64,000 nucleotides of DNA from Marinirhabdus sp050859505 (GCF_050859505.1 NZ_CP193934.1:124001-188000); one strand, 5' to 3'. Shown: positions 16,324-24,578, numbered from the stretch's first letter. Made by a program: numbers and translations. Notes: a model not told the origin generated them from the sequence alone.

Positions 16324-16929
16324 TTATTTAGAATATAATTCGACGATAGACTGTACATTGATCTTTTCTGGAATCTGGATCATTTGTGGAATAGAAACAT
16401 AATTTCCCTCCATTTTTTCACCGTTCCAAGTAATCCATTCGTATACGTTACGTGTATTATCTAACGAAGACGTGATCGCTTGTAAAGACTTAGATTTTTC
16501 TCTAACTCCTACTACATCACCAGCTTTTAATTGGTATGAAGGAATGTTTACCTTTTCACCGTTTACTGTAATATGTCTGTGACTTACTAGTTGACGTGCA
16601 CCACTACGTGTAGGAGCAATTCCCATACGGAAGACAACGTTATCTAGACGAGACTCAGCTAATTGCAACAATACCTCACCGGTAATCCCAGGAGCTGCAG
16701 TTGCTCTTTTAAACATATTTCTAAATTGACGCTCCAAAATACCATAGGTATATTTTGCTTTTTGCTTTTCCATTAACTGGATTGCGTATTCAGATTTTTT
16801 TCCGCGACGACGGTTGTTTCCGTGTTGTCCCGGAGGGTAATTCCTTTTTTCAAAGGCTTTGTCTTCTCCGAAGATAGCCTCACCAAATTTACGGGCTATT
16901 TTAGATTTTGGACCAGTATATCTTGCCAT
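16324..16929 (-). CDS. rpsD: 30S ribosomal protein S4
   Basis: Primary 16S rRNA-binding protein, and in many bacteria the autogenous repressor of the alpha operon. It has 201 residues with an N-terminal YPPGQHGNNRRRGKKSEYA segment and an S4 RNA-binding domain (RLDNVVFRMGIAPTRSGARQLVSHRHITVNGEKVNIPS, about 90-125). The N-terminal zinc-type Cys cluster of some S4 proteins is absent. A full TAnnTTTG box lies in the 166-base gap upstream, so rpsD-rpoA-rplQ may also be transcribed separately. Confidence 0.98.
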   Translation of the reverse strand: MARYTGPKSKIARKFGEAIFGEDKAFEKRNYPPGQHGNNRRRGKKSEYAIQLMEKQKAKYTYGILERQFRNMFKRATAAPGITGEVLLQLAESRLDNVVFRMGIAPTRSGARQLVSHRHITVNGEKVNIPSYQLKAGDVVGVREKSKSLQAITSSLDNTRNVYEWITWNGEKMEGNYVSIPQMIQIPEKINVQSIVELYSK

Positions 16930-16978
16930 TTCTAGTTGTTTTTGAAGGAGAAACTAAATTAAGGTCTTACGTTAATCC

Positions 16979-16996
16979 TTTAGTTCCCTAACCCCT
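16979..16996 (-). repeat. Copy of the aggggttaggg dispersed repeat in the rpsD leader
   Basis: The minus strand reads aggggttagggaactaaa. This matches the arms of the inverted repeat around the metH-B start (aggggttagggactaaa at 55948-55965) apart from one extra base. It lies in the gap upstream of rpsD. Confidence 0.55.
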
Positions 16997-17036
16997 CGGT
17001 TGATATTTATTAAAATTTTGAGTTTGCAAATATACG

Positions 17037-17044
17037 ACATACAA
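17037..17044 (-). promoter_or_regulatory. Candidate internal promoter -7 box before rpsD
   Basis: The minus strand reads TATATTTGC, a full TAnnTTTG match typical of Bacteroidota, in the 166-base gap between rpsK and rpsD. The -33 position has TTA rather than TTG. If used, the rpsD mRNA would have a leader of about 100 bases. Confidence 0.45.
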
Positions 17045-17095
17045 TGCTATAAATAACTTTATGCACTGTATATCGTATCTCTGCTTAAAAAAGTG

Positions 17096-17494
17096 TTATA
17101 CTCTTCTACGTTTTGCTGGACGACATCCATTGTGCGGCATTGGAGTTACATCAATGATTTCAGTAACTTCAATTCCTGCATTATGGATAGAGCGGATAGC
17201 AGATTCTCTACCATTTCCTGGTCCTTTCACGTATACTTTACACTTACGCATTCCAGCTTCCGTTGCAACCGCTGCTGCATCTTCTGCTGCTAATTGCGCA
17301 GCATATGGAGTGTTTTTCTTAGATCCTCTAAAGCCCATTTTACCGGCAGAAGACCAAGATATTACATCTCCGCCTTTATTTGTCAACGAAATAATAATGT
17401 TATTGAACGATGCTGTGATGTGTGCTTCACCCACAGTGTCCACATTAACTTTACGTTTTTTTGTGCTTTTAGCTTTTGGATTTGCCTTTGCCAT
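17096..17494 (-). CDS. rpsK: 30S ribosomal protein S11
   Basis: Platform protein of the small subunit. Its 132 residues include AHITASFNNIIISLTNKGGDVISWSSAGKMGFRGSKKNTPYAAQ and the C-terminal DVTPMPHNGCRPAKRRRV, both diagnostic. The N-terminus is Lys-rich. It follows rpsM after 9 bases; a 166-base gap separates it from rpsD. Confidence 0.98.
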   Translation of the reverse strand: MAKANPKAKSTKKRKVNVDTVGEAHITASFNNIIISLTNKGGDVISWSSAGKMGFRGSKKNTPYAAQLAAEDAAAVATEAGMRKCKVYVKGPGNGRESAIRSIHNAGIEVTEIIDVTPMPHNGCRPAKRRRV

Positions 17495-17503
17495 ATCTAG
17501 TGA

Positions 17504-17878
17504 TTATTTAGTTGCTTTTTTCTTGTTAGCAACTGTTTTACGTTTTCCTTTTCTGGTTCTTGAGTTGTTCTTGGTACGTTGTCCACGTAACGGAAGACCC
17601 GCTCTGTGGCGAATACCTCTGTAACAACCAATATCCATTAAGCGCTTAATGCTTAATTGTACTTCACTACGTAACTCACCTTCGATTTTGAAAGACCCAA
17701 CTGCATCACGAATAGCACCGATTTCATCATCGTTCCATTCGTTTACTTTTTTGTCTTCGCTAACTCCGGCTTTCTCCAATATATCCTTCGCTCGGCTATT
17801 GCCAATTCCGAAGATATACGTTAACGCGATTACACCCCTTTTTTGCTTTGGGATATCTACACCTGCGATTCTTGCCAT
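17504..17878 (-). CDS. rpsM: 30S ribosomal protein S13
   Basis: Head protein that contacts P-site tRNA and forms bridges with L5. Its 124 residues begin ARIAGVDIPKQKRGVIALTYIFGIG (helix-two-turn-helix part) and contain the basic C-terminal tail RHRAGLPLRGQRTKNNSRTRKGKRK, which reaches the tRNA. It starts 3 bases after rpmJ ends. Confidence 0.98.
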   Translation of the reverse strand: MARIAGVDIPKQKRGVIALTYIFGIGNSRAKDILEKAGVSEDKKVNEWNDDEIGAIRDAVGSFKIEGELRSEVQLSIKRLMDIGCYRGIRHRAGLPLRGQRTKNNSRTRKGKRKTVANKKKATK

Positions 17879-17881
17879 AAC

Positions 17882-17998
17882 TTATCCTTGTCTTTGTTTG
17901 AACCTAGGGTTCTTTTTATTAATTACATATAATCTGCCTTTTCTGCGAACAATCTTGCAGTCGGCACTTCTCTTTTTAACTGATGCTCTAACTTTCAT
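17882..17998 (-). CDS. rpmJ: 50S ribosomal protein L36 (zinc-free form)
   Basis: A 38-residue gene found by translating the gap between infA and rpsM: it starts MKVRASVKKRSADCKIVRRK and ends NPRFKQRQG. Zinc-binding L36 proteins carry Cys, Cys, Cys and His as ligands. Here the pattern is Ser11, Cys14, Asn27 and Phe33, so three of the four ligands are gone and this is the zinc-independent (C-minus) form. Tight spacing on both sides (3 and 6 bases) confirms it as part of the operon. Confidence 0.97.
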   Translation of the reverse strand: MKVRASVKKRSADCKIVRRKGRLYVINKKNPRFKQRQG

Positions 17999-18004
17999 AA
18001 TAGC

Positions 18005-18220
18005 TTAGTATCTGTATGTGATTCGAGCCTTTGTTAAATCATAAGGGCTCATTTCTAATTTTACTTTATCCCCAGGTAATAATTTTATATAGTGCATACG
18101 CATCTTACCTGAAATATGCGCTGTAACAACGTGACCGTTTTCTAGCTCCACTCTAAACATTGCATTAGACAATGCTTCGATTATAGTTCCATCTTGTTCT
18201 ATTGCGGGTTGTTTGGCCAT
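18005..18220 (-). CDS. infA: Translation initiation factor IF-1
   Basis: An OB-fold protein of 71 residues that occupies the A site of the 30S subunit during initiation. The sequence AIEQDGTIIEALSNAMFRVELENGHVVTAHISGKMRMHYIKLLPGDKVKLEMSPYDLTKARITYRY is a complete IF-1. It lies 2 bases after secY and 6 bases before rpmJ. adk and map, which in many bacteria lie between secY and infA, are absent here. Confidence 0.98.
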   Translation of the reverse strand: MAKQPAIEQDGTIIEALSNAMFRVELENGHVVTAHISGKMRMHYIKLLPGDKVKLEMSPYDLTKARITYRY

Positions 18221-18222
18221 AA

Positions 18223-19557
18223 TTATGCTACTGCTTTTCTATTTTTACCACTCTTCATTAAGCCATCGTAATGACGGTTGAGTAGGTATGAATTAATTTG
18301 TTGCATAGTATCTATGGCTACACCTACCATAATTAATAGTGAGGTACCTCCAAAGAATAATGCCCAACCTTGTTGAACTCCCATTAACTTCACAACGAAA
18401 GCTGGAAAGATTGCTACCAAAGCTAAGAATACGGATCCTGGCAAGGTAATTTGCGACATAATTCTATCTAAGAATTCAGCAGTATCGGTTCCCGGCTTAA
18501 TTCCTGGAATAAAACCACCACTTCTCTTCAAGTCATCTGCCATTTTATTGGTTGGTACTGTAATAGCCGTATAGAAATAGGTAAAGATAATAATCAATGC
18601 AGCAAACACTACATTATACCATAATCCAAAAATATCACTAAAGGTAGCCAACATACTCTGACCCCATTCGGTATCTTTTATAGATCCTAAATTTGCCAAC
18701 GCTGTAGGTACAAACATTAATGCTTGCGCAAAGATAATTGGCATAACTCCAGATGCATTCAATTTTAACGGAATGAACTGTCTTGCTCCAAATATATTCT
18801 TTTCGTATTCACCACTAGCGGTACGCCTTGCATACTGGACGGGTATCTTTCGAACCGCCATGACCAGCATTACACAAGCAAGAATAATGACAAACCAAAT
18901 AACTAACTCAATCAACACAAACATAATGCTACTTGAAGCTAATTCCTGTGCAAAAGACTGAGGTAATGTGGCAATAATACCTACCATAATTAAGATAGAG
19001 ATACCGTTACCAATACCTTTATCTGTAATCTTTTCACCTAGCCACATCGCAAAGATACAACCGGTTACCAGGATGATAGTAGAAGACACAAAGAACATAG
19101 GTGTTTTACCAAGGATAAATGCATCAACAGGAACTCCAAGAGCTTCTAAACCGAACAAATAACTAGGTGCTTGCACCAAACAAATACCAATGGTTAACCA
19201 ACGGGTAATCTGCGTGATTTTTTTTCTACCACTTTCTCCTTCTTTCTGTAATTTCTGAAGATACGGAACCGCAATTTGCATTAACTGAACCACAATGGAA
19301 GCAGAAATATATGGCATAATACCCAACGCAAAAACCGATGCATTTGCAAAAGCACCACCAGTAAAAGCATTTAGTAATCCACCAATTCCGCCAGCATCAA
19401 AGTTACCAGCAAATCCGCCTAATTTTGAAGCATCAATCCCAGGTAGTACTACCTGCGCACCAAAACGGTACACCAATAGTAGCCCAAGTGTAACCAAAAT
19501 TCGGTTACGAAGCTCCTCTATTTTCCAGACATTTTTTAAGTTCTCGATAAATTTCAT
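18223..19557 (-). CDS. secY: Protein translocase subunit SecY
   Basis: Core channel of the Sec translocon in the inner membrane. It has 444 residues with ten hydrophobic segments, starting with residues about 18-38 (RILVTLGLLLVYRFGAQVVLPG). The plug and second helix region is rich in Gly and Ala (FDAGGIGGLLNAFTGGAFANASVFALGIMPYISASIVVQL). The cytoplasmic loop KIPVQYARRTASGEYEK is followed by the conserved IPLKLNASGVMPIIFA. It follows rplO after 11 bases. Confidence 0.98.
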   Translation of the reverse strand: MKFIENLKNVWKIEELRNRILVTLGLLLVYRFGAQVVLPGIDASKLGGFAGNFDAGGIGGLLNAFTGGAFANASVFALGIMPYISASIVVQLMQIAVPYLQKLQKEGESGRKKITQITRWLTIGICLVQAPSYLFGLEALGVPVDAFILGKTPMFFVSSTIILVTGCIFAMWLGEKITDKGIGNGISILIMVGIIATLPQSFAQELASSSIMFVLIELVIWFVIILACVMLVMAVRKIPVQYARRTASGEYEKNIFGARQFIPLKLNASGVMPIIFAQALMFVPTALANLGSIKDTEWGQSMLATFSDIFGLWYNVVFAALIIIFTYFYTAITVPTNKMADDLKRSGGFIPGIKPGTDTAEFLDRIMSQITLPGSVFLALVAIFPAFVVKLMGVQQGWALFFGGTSLLIMVGVAIDTMQQINSYLLNRHYDGLMKSGKNRKAVA

Positions 19558-19568
19558 TCGTATCTGTA

Positions 19569-20021
19569 TTACAATGTTATTGCTTCACCTCCGGCAGCTT
19601 CAATAGCTTGCTTTGCTGAGGCAGTAAACTTGTGTGCAGATACTTTCAATCCAGCTTTCAATTCTCCTCTACCTAAAATCTTCACCATTTCATTCTTTCC
19701 AGCCAAACGAAGACTTATCATTGTATCGAAGTCAAGGGTATCCTTAATTTTCTTATCATCAACCAATTTCTGAAGGGTATCAAGATTAACACCTTGATAT
19801 TCTTTACGGTTAATGTTAGTGAACCCAAACTTAGGCACACGACGTTGTAAAGGCATTTGACCACCTTCAAAACCAACTTTTTTAGAGTATCCTGAACGTG
19901 ACTTCTGACCATTATGTCCACGGCCTGCTGTTCCGGCTTTACCCGAACCTTGACCTCGCCCTAATCGTTTTCCCTCTCTATGGGTAGAACCTTCTGCAGG
20001 TTTTAAGTTACTTAATTCCAT
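19569..20021 (-). CDS. rplO: 50S ribosomal protein L15
   Basis: Late-assembly 23S rRNA-binding protein. Its 150 residues start LSNLKPAEGSTHREGKRLGRGQGSGKAGTAGRGHNGQKSRSG, the extended Gly/Arg/Lys-rich N-terminus that threads into rRNA, followed by a globular C-terminal domain. It lies between rpmD and secY. Confidence 0.98.
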   Translation of the reverse strand: MELSNLKPAEGSTHREGKRLGRGQGSGKAGTAGRGHNGQKSRSGYSKKVGFEGGQMPLQRRVPKFGFTNINRKEYQGVNLDTLQKLVDDKKIKDTLDFDTMISLRLAGKNEMVKILGRGELKAGLKVSAHKFTASAKQAIEAAGGEAITL

Positions 20022-20031
20022 GTTGTATATC

Positions 20032-20211
20032 TTAAACAGTTTCTACTGAAACCAAATGTTTAACTTTATTTACCATACCAAGAATATTTGGCGTGTTTTC
20101 ATGCTCGATTGTCTGTCCGATCTTTTTAAGACCCAACGCTTCAAGCGTTCTCTTTTGGTTTTGCGTGCGGTTGATGGCACTCTTCACCTTAGTTACTTTA
20201 ATTTTTGCCAT
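20032..20211 (-). CDS. rpmD: 50S ribosomal protein L30
   Basis: A 59-residue gene found by translating the gap between rpsE and rplO: it starts MAKIKVTKVKSAINRTQNQK, contains LEALGLKKIGQTIEHENTP and ends KHLVSVETV. This is a standard bacterial L30 in its canonical position. It starts 11 bases after rpsE ends. Confidence 0.97.
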   Translation of the reverse strand: MAKIKVTKVKSAINRTQNQKRTLEALGLKKIGQTIEHENTPNILGMVNKVKHLVSVETV

Positions 20212-20222
20212 TTCTCTAGTAT

Positions 20223-20747
20223 TTATCCTTTATATAATTTTTCCAAAGTAATACCACGCTGTTTTGCAACAGTATCTGCACTACGCAATTGTAATAAAGC
20301 ATCAAATGTTGCTTTTACTACGTTGTGTGGGTTTGATGATCCTTGAGACTTAGACAATACATCGTGAACTCCTACAGACTCTAATACAGCACGTACCGCA
20401 CCACCAGCGATCAAACCGGTACCAGGCGCTGCTGGTAAAAGATTTACTCTTGCTCCACCATACTTACCTTTTTGCTCGTGTGGTAAAGAAGCCTTGTTTA
20501 AAGGAATACGAACCAAGTTTTTCTTAGCGTCTTCAATAGCTTTTGCAATAGCACTGGCAACATCCTTAGATTTACCTAACCCTTGTCCAACTACTCCGTT
20601 CTCGTCTCCTACAACTACAATAGCTGAAAATCCGAAAGCACGACCACCTTTGGTTACCTTAGTAACACGTTGTACACCCACCAAACGGTCTTTTAACTCA
20701 ATACCTCCTGGCTTTACTGTTTCTACGTTTTTATAATCTTGATACAT
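20223..20747 (-). CDS. rpsE: 30S ribosomal protein S5
   Basis: Decoding-fidelity protein of 174 residues. The N-terminal double-stranded RNA-binding-like domain has ELKDRLVGVQRVTKVTKGGRAFGFSAIVVVGDENGVVGQGLGKSKDV. The loop GGRAFGFSA corresponds to the region where spectinomycin-resistance changes arise. The C-terminal domain has PAAPGTGLIAGGAVRAVLE. Upstream rplR is 5 bases away. Confidence 0.98.
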   Translation of the reverse strand: MYQDYKNVETVKPGGIELKDRLVGVQRVTKVTKGGRAFGFSAIVVVGDENGVVGQGLGKSKDVASAIAKAIEDAKKNLVRIPLNKASLPHEQKGKYGGARVNLLPAAPGTGLIAGGAVRAVLESVGVHDVLSKSQGSSNPHNVVKATFDALLQLRSADTVAKQRGITLEKLYKG

Positions 20748-20752
20748 ATGTC

Positions 20753-21109
20753 TTAGAATTTAAGGCCGCCTTCGCGAGCTCCTTCAGCTAATGATTTAAC
20801 TCTTCCGTGGTAAAGGTATCCACCTCTGTCAAAACTTATCATTTCAACACCAGCTTTTGTTGCTTTTTCAGCAATTGCCTTTCCAACTAATTTTGCAGCT
20901 TCAACTTTATTTGCTTTTGAAGCGTCTATGTCTTTGTCTCTTGAAGATGCAGCAGTAATGGTTTTACCATTTACATCGTCAATAAGTTGTGCATAAATCT
21001 CTTTATTACTTCTGAAAACAGCCAAACGCGGACGTTCTGCTGTTCCGGAAACCGTTTTGCGTATTCTGAAACGCAAACGTTGTCTTCTATCTTCTTTTGA
21101 TAATGCCAT
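20753..21109 (-). CDS. rplR: 50S ribosomal protein L18
   Basis: 5S rRNA-binding protein of 118 residues. RIRKTVSGTAERPRLAVFRSNKEIYAQLIDDVNGKTI and the C-terminal FDRGGYLYHGRVKSLAEGAREGGLKF are diagnostic. It lies between rplF and rpsE. Confidence 0.98.
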   Translation of the reverse strand: MALSKEDRRQRLRFRIRKTVSGTAERPRLAVFRSNKEIYAQLIDDVNGKTITAASSRDKDIDASKANKVEAAKLVGKAIAEKATKAGVEMISFDRGGYLYHGRVKSLAEGAREGGLKF

Positions 21110-21120
21110 AACGTTATTAC

Positions 21121-21663
21121 TTATGCAGATTTACCTGCTTTTCTTCTAATGATTTCACCAACAAACTTAATACCCTTCCCTTTGTAAGGTTCTGGTCTAC
21201 GGAACGCACGGATTTTCGCCGCTACTTGCCCTACTAATTGTTTGTCGTTTGATGTTAATACTATGATTGGGTTTTTCCCTTTCTCGCTTACGGTCTCCAC
21301 TTTTACTTCTGGAGCAATGTCCAAAACAATGTTGTGAGAGAAACCAATGGCCAAATCTAATTTTTGTCCTTGGTTGCTTGCTCTATACCCTACACCTACT
21401 AACTCTAATTTTTTGGTCCATCCATTAGATACACCTTCAATCATATTGTTAACAAGCGAACGATACAAACCGTGCTTTGCTCTGTGATCTTTGGCATCAC
21501 TAGGACGCTCTACAATCACATTACTTTCTTCAACTTTTACGCTAACATCAACTATTTCTTGAGTTAACTCGCCTAATTTCCCTTTTACAGTAATAGTATT
21601 GTCTTTAACATCTACTGTTACTCCTTCAGGAATCGCTACCGGGTTTTTACCTATTCTTGACAT
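21121..21663 (-). CDS. rplF: 50S ribosomal protein L6
   Basis: Protein near the factor-binding (sarcin-ricin) site, made of two repeated alpha/beta domains. Its 180 residues include SRIGKNPVAIPEGVTVDV (start of domain 1) and, in domain 2, the rRNA-binding signature FRRPEPYKGKGIKFVGEIIRRKAGK. It follows rpsH after 21 bases. Confidence 0.98.
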   Translation of the reverse strand: MSRIGKNPVAIPEGVTVDVKDNTITVKGKLGELTQEIVDVSVKVEESNVIVERPSDAKDHRAKHGLYRSLVNNMIEGVSNGWTKKLELVGVGYRASNQGQKLDLAIGFSHNIVLDIAPEVKVETVSEKGKNPIIVLTSNDKQLVGQVAAKIRAFRRPEPYKGKGIKFVGEIIRRKAGKSA

Positions 21664-21684
21664 TTCTTTTTTGTCTTTAAATTT

Positions 21685-22086
21685 TTAGTAAACGTAACAC
21701 AATACTTCACCACCTACATTCTGATTGGCAGCTTGCTTTCCTGTCATTACTCCTGCTGAAGTAGACACAATAGCAATACCTAAACCGTTCAAAATACGTG
21801 GCATTTCTGAAGCACCTGCATACTTACGTAAACCGGGTGTACTTATTCTTTGTAATCTTTTGATAACTGGGTCTTTTGTAAGCTTATCATATTTTAAAGC
21901 GATTTTTACGGTTCCTTGTGGTCCGTTATCGTCCTCAAATTTGTAGCTTAGGATAAATCCCTGGTCAAACAAAATTTTTGTAATCTCTTTTTTGAGATTT
22001 GAAGCTGGCACCTCTACTACGCGGTGTCCTGCTTTCACTGCATTTCTAACTCTCGTTAGATAATCTGCGATTGGATCTGTTGTCAT
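21685..22086 (-). CDS. rpsH: 30S ribosomal protein S8
   Basis: Primary binder of 16S rRNA helix 21 and, in enterobacteria, the translational repressor of the spc operon. Its 133 residues start TDPIADYLTRVRNAVKAGHRVVEVPASNLKKEI and contain the C-terminal GIAIVSTSAGVMTGKQAANQNVGGEVLCYVY with the RNA-binding STS-G segment. The 73-base gap to rpsN is one of the larger ones in this part of the cluster. Confidence 0.98.
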   Translation of the reverse strand: MTTDPIADYLTRVRNAVKAGHRVVEVPASNLKKEITKILFDQGFILSYKFEDDNGPQGTVKIALKYDKLTKDPVIKRLQRISTPGLRKYAGASEMPRILNGLGIAIVSTSAGVMTGKQAANQNVGGEVLCYVY

Positions 22087-22159
22087 TATTTATGTATTGC
22101 GGAAGTGGTTTTTTATTCTGAAATTAGTTCAGTCTAAAACCTTCAACCAGTTTATAGTA

Positions 22160-22429
22160 TTACCAAGAAGCTTTTCTTACTCCTGGAATTAATCCTTGGT
22201 TTGCCATTTCACGAAACATTACACGTGAAAGACCAAATGTTCTCATATATCCTTTTGGACGTCCTGTTAATTTACAACGGTTGTGTAAACGAACTGGAGA
22301 GGCATTTTTTGGTAATTTTTGTAAACCTTCCCAGTCGCCAGCTTCTTTAAGAGCTTTACGCTTTTCAGCATACTTTTTTACCATTCTTTCTCTTTTGCGC
22401 TCACGCGCTTTCATTGATTCTTTAGCCAT
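22160..22429 (-). CDS. rpsN: 30S ribosomal protein S14 (zinc-free form)
   Basis: Its 89 residues mark the long, zinc-independent S14: the CxxC pairs of the short zinc form are absent, and the region reads NRCKLTGRPKGYMRTFGLSRVMFREMANQGLIPGVRKASW. The basic N-terminus (KARERKRERMVKKYAEKRKAL) contacts head rRNA. It overlaps no gene; rplE ends 1 base upstream of its start. Confidence 0.98.
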   Translation of the reverse strand: MAKESMKARERKRERMVKKYAEKRKALKEAGDWEGLQKLPKNASPVRLHNRCKLTGRPKGYMRTFGLSRVMFREMANQGLIPGVRKASW

Positions 22430-22430
22430 C

Positions 22431-22982
22431 TTAGTTCTTTTTAAAAGGTAACCCTAATTCGGTTAATAATGATTTCGCCTCCTTATCGGTAGGTGCAGAA
22501 GTTACAAACGTAATGTTCATCCCTTCGATTTTCTTTACCTTATCAATATTGATTTCTGGAAAGATAATCTGCTCTTCGATTCCCATAGAGTAATTTCCTC
22601 TACCGTCAAAACCAGTTGCATTAATACCGTTAAAATCACGTACGTTTGGCAATGAACTTGTTACAAGTCTATCTAAAAATTCATACATACGTTCTCCACG
22701 TAACGTAACTTTGGCACCAATAGGCATCCCTTTACGTAATTTGAAGTTTGCAATATCTTTCTTAGACATAGTTGCAATTGCACGCTGTCCTGCAATGATT
22801 GTTAATTCTTCAACAGAATTATCAATCAATTTCTTATCGGCAACCGCAGCTCCAACGCCACGAGAAACAACAATGCGTTCTAGTTTTGGAACTTGCATTA
22901 CATTTGTGTAACCAAATTCTTCTGTAAGAGCACTTGTTACTCTGCTCTTGTATTCTTCCTTAAGTCTTGGTGTATATGCCAT
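22431..22982 (-). CDS. rplE: 50S ribosomal protein L5
   Basis: 5S rRNA-binding central protuberance protein of 183 residues. It has LERIVVSRGVGAAVADKKLIDNSVEELTIIAGQRAIATMSKKDIANFKLRKGMPIGAKVTLRG, the conserved N-terminal part, and YSMGIEEQIIFPEINIDKV in the C-terminal domain. It lies between rplX and rpsN. Confidence 0.98.
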   Translation of the reverse strand: MAYTPRLKEEYKSRVTSALTEEFGYTNVMQVPKLERIVVSRGVGAAVADKKLIDNSVEELTIIAGQRAIATMSKKDIANFKLRKGMPIGAKVTLRGERMYEFLDRLVTSSLPNVRDFNGINATGFDGRGNYSMGIEEQIIFPEINIDKVKKIEGMNITFVTSAPTDKEAKSLLTELGLPFKKN

Positions 22983-22984
22983 AA

Positions 22985-23299
22985 CTATAATACTTGATTC
23001 GATTTTTTAGAAAATCGTACTTTTTTACCATCTTCCATTCTATATCCTACACGTGTAGCTTCTCCAGATTTTGGATCTACTAACGATAGGTTAGAAATAT
23101 GAATAGGAGCTTCTTTTTCTATAATTCCACCTTGAGGACTAGCCGCACTTGGCTTCTCATGTTTCTTTACAGTATTTACTCCCTCTACTATTGCTTTGTT
23201 CTTTACAGCGTCTACACGAAGCACTTTACCTTCAGAACCCTTATGGGCTCCTGCGGTAACCACTACGGTATCTCCTGTTTTTATTTTAAGCTTTCCCAT
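22985..23299 (-). CDS. rplX: 50S ribosomal protein L24
   Basis: Assembly-initiating 23S rRNA 5'-domain binder of 104 residues. The KOW motif (KIKTGDTVVVTAGAHKGSEGKVLRVDAVKNKAIVEG, about 4-38) is followed by ISNLSLVDPKSGEATRVGYR. It lies between rplN and rplE. Confidence 0.98.
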   Translation of the reverse strand: MGKLKIKTGDTVVVTAGAHKGSEGKVLRVDAVKNKAIVEGVNTVKKHEKPSAASPQGGIIEKEAPIHISNLSLVDPKSGEATRVGYRMEDGKKVRFSKKSNQVL

Positions 23300-23310
23300 T
23301 TCGTTATCTA

Positions 23311-23679
23311 TTAAAGCACTTCAGGTGCTAATGATACTATTTTCATAAATTGTTTGTCACGAAGCTCTCTTGCAACGGGTCCAAATACACGGGTTCCTCT
23401 CATTTCGCCCTGTGGGTTTAACAATACACAAGCATTGTCGTCGAAACGAATGTAAGATCCGTCTGGCCTTCTAACTTCCTTTACAGTACGTACTACCACT
23501 GCGGTAGAAACGGTACCTTTTTTTACAGTTCCGTTAGGAGTTGCTTCTTTTACAGTAACAACAATCTTGTCACCAATTGATGCGTAACGTTTTTTGGTTC
23601 CGCCCAATACACGGATGGTAAGCACCTCTTTGGCACCTGTGTTATCCGCCACTCTAAGTCTTGATTCTTGTTGTAACAT
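23311..23679 (-). CDS. rplN: 50S ribosomal protein L14
   Basis: Intersubunit bridge protein of 122 residues. It begins MLQQESRLRVADNTGAKEVLTIRVLGGT and contains AVVVRTVKEVRRPDGSYIRFDDNACVLLN and RGTRVFGPVARELR. Length and motifs match the family exactly. Confidence 0.98.
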   Translation of the reverse strand: MLQQESRLRVADNTGAKEVLTIRVLGGTKKRYASIGDKIVVTVKEATPNGTVKKGTVSTAVVVRTVKEVRRPDGSYIRFDDNACVLLNPQGEMRGTRVFGPVARELRDKQFMKIVSLAPEVL

Positions 23680-23681
23680 AT

Positions 23682-23942
23682 TTACTTCGCTCTTTCAATT
23701 ATTTCTACTAGTCTCCAAGTTTTGGTTTTACTCATAGGTCGTGTCTCCATGATCTTTACAGTATCACCTTCGTTGCAGTCGTTTTTCTCGTCGTGTGCTA
23801 CGTATTTTTTCGTTTTCAAAACGAATTTTCCATACATAGGGTGTTTTACTTTTTTCACCTCGGCAACTACAATAGATTTCTCCATTTTGTTACTGGTTAC
23901 TACACCTATACGTTCTTTTCTTAAGTTTCTTTTTACTTCCAT
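23682..23942 (-). CDS. rpsQ: 30S ribosomal protein S17
   Basis: OB-fold 16S rRNA 5'-domain binder of 86 residues. It has RKERIGVVTSNKMEKSIVVAEVKKVKHPMYGKFVLKTKKYVAHDE and the C-terminal GDTVKIMETRPMSKTKTWRLVEI, both standard. It lies 2 bases before rplN. Confidence 0.98.
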   Translation of the reverse strand: MEVKRNLRKERIGVVTSNKMEKSIVVAEVKKVKHPMYGKFVLKTKKYVAHDEKNDCNEGDTVKIMETRPMSKTKTWRLVEIIERAK

Positions 23943-23956
23943 CTTTCAGCTTCGTA

Positions 23957-24148
23957 CTATTGTACTTCTCTTTTAGTTAGTTCTGTCGCAATTCTAGCTA
24001 TAGCTCTTCTATGAACTCTTAACTGAATTGGATTGTCCAACGGTGAAATGGTATGAGCCATTTTAAGGTTTGCGAATGCTTGTCTGTTTTCAGTTAAAGC
24101 TTCCTGCAAATCCGCTGTTGATGCTTCTTTTATTTCTGATTGTTTCAT
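23957..24148 (-). CDS. rpmC: 50S ribosomal protein L29
   Basis: Helical hairpin protein at the tunnel exit, where chaperones and SRP dock. Its 63 residues include the motif LQEALTENRQAFANLKMAHTISPLDNPIQLRVHRRAIARIATEL. It lies between rplP and rpsQ. Confidence 0.97.
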   Translation of the reverse strand: MKQSEIKEASTADLQEALTENRQAFANLKMAHTISPLDNPIQLRVHRRAIARIATELTKREVQ

Positions 24149-24158
24149 CTTTGTAAAA

Positions 24159-24578
24159 TTAAGCTTGATAATCTCTAGACATGATAAACTTAGTTTTCAC
24201 CGGCAATTTCTGAGCAGCTAATCGAAGGGCTTCCTTAGCAGTTTCTAACGGTACTCCTGAAACTTCGAATAATACTCTACCTGGCTTCACAACAGCTGCC
24301 CAATATTCTACGGCACCTTTACCTTTACCCATACGAACCTCGAGAGGTTTTTTAGTGATTGGCTTGTCTGGAAAAATCATTATCCAGATAGACCCTTCTC
24401 TTTTCATAAAACGGGTAGCGGCAATACGCGCTGCTTCTATTTGACGTGCTGTCAGGAAATTTGAATCTAAAGATTTAATACCAAAAGTTCCATAGGCTAG
24501 CTGATTTCCTCTACCAGCATTACCTTTCATGCGGCCCTTTTGTTGTTTACGGTATTTTGTTCTTTTGGGTTGTAACAT
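24159..24578 (-). CDS. rplP: 50S ribosomal protein L16
   Basis: Protein that helps position A-site tRNA. Its 139 residues start LQPKRTKYRKQQKGRMKGNAGRGNQLAYGTFGIKSLDSNFLTARQIEAARIA and contain GKGKGAVEYWAAVVKPGRVLFEVSGV. It lies between rpsC and rpmC. Confidence 0.98.
   Translation of the reverse strand: MLQPKRTKYRKQQKGRMKGNAGRGNQLAYGTFGIKSLDSNFLTARQIEAARIAATRFMKREGSIWIMIFPDKPITKKPLEVRMGKGKGAVEYWAAVVKPGRVLFEVSGVPLETAKEALRLAAQKLPVKTKFIMSRDYQA

Noticed and set aside
17061..17624. Long open frame of 187 codons on the plus strand opposite rpsK and rpsM
   Set aside because: It lies antisense to two certain ribosomal protein genes and its translation has no coherent domain.
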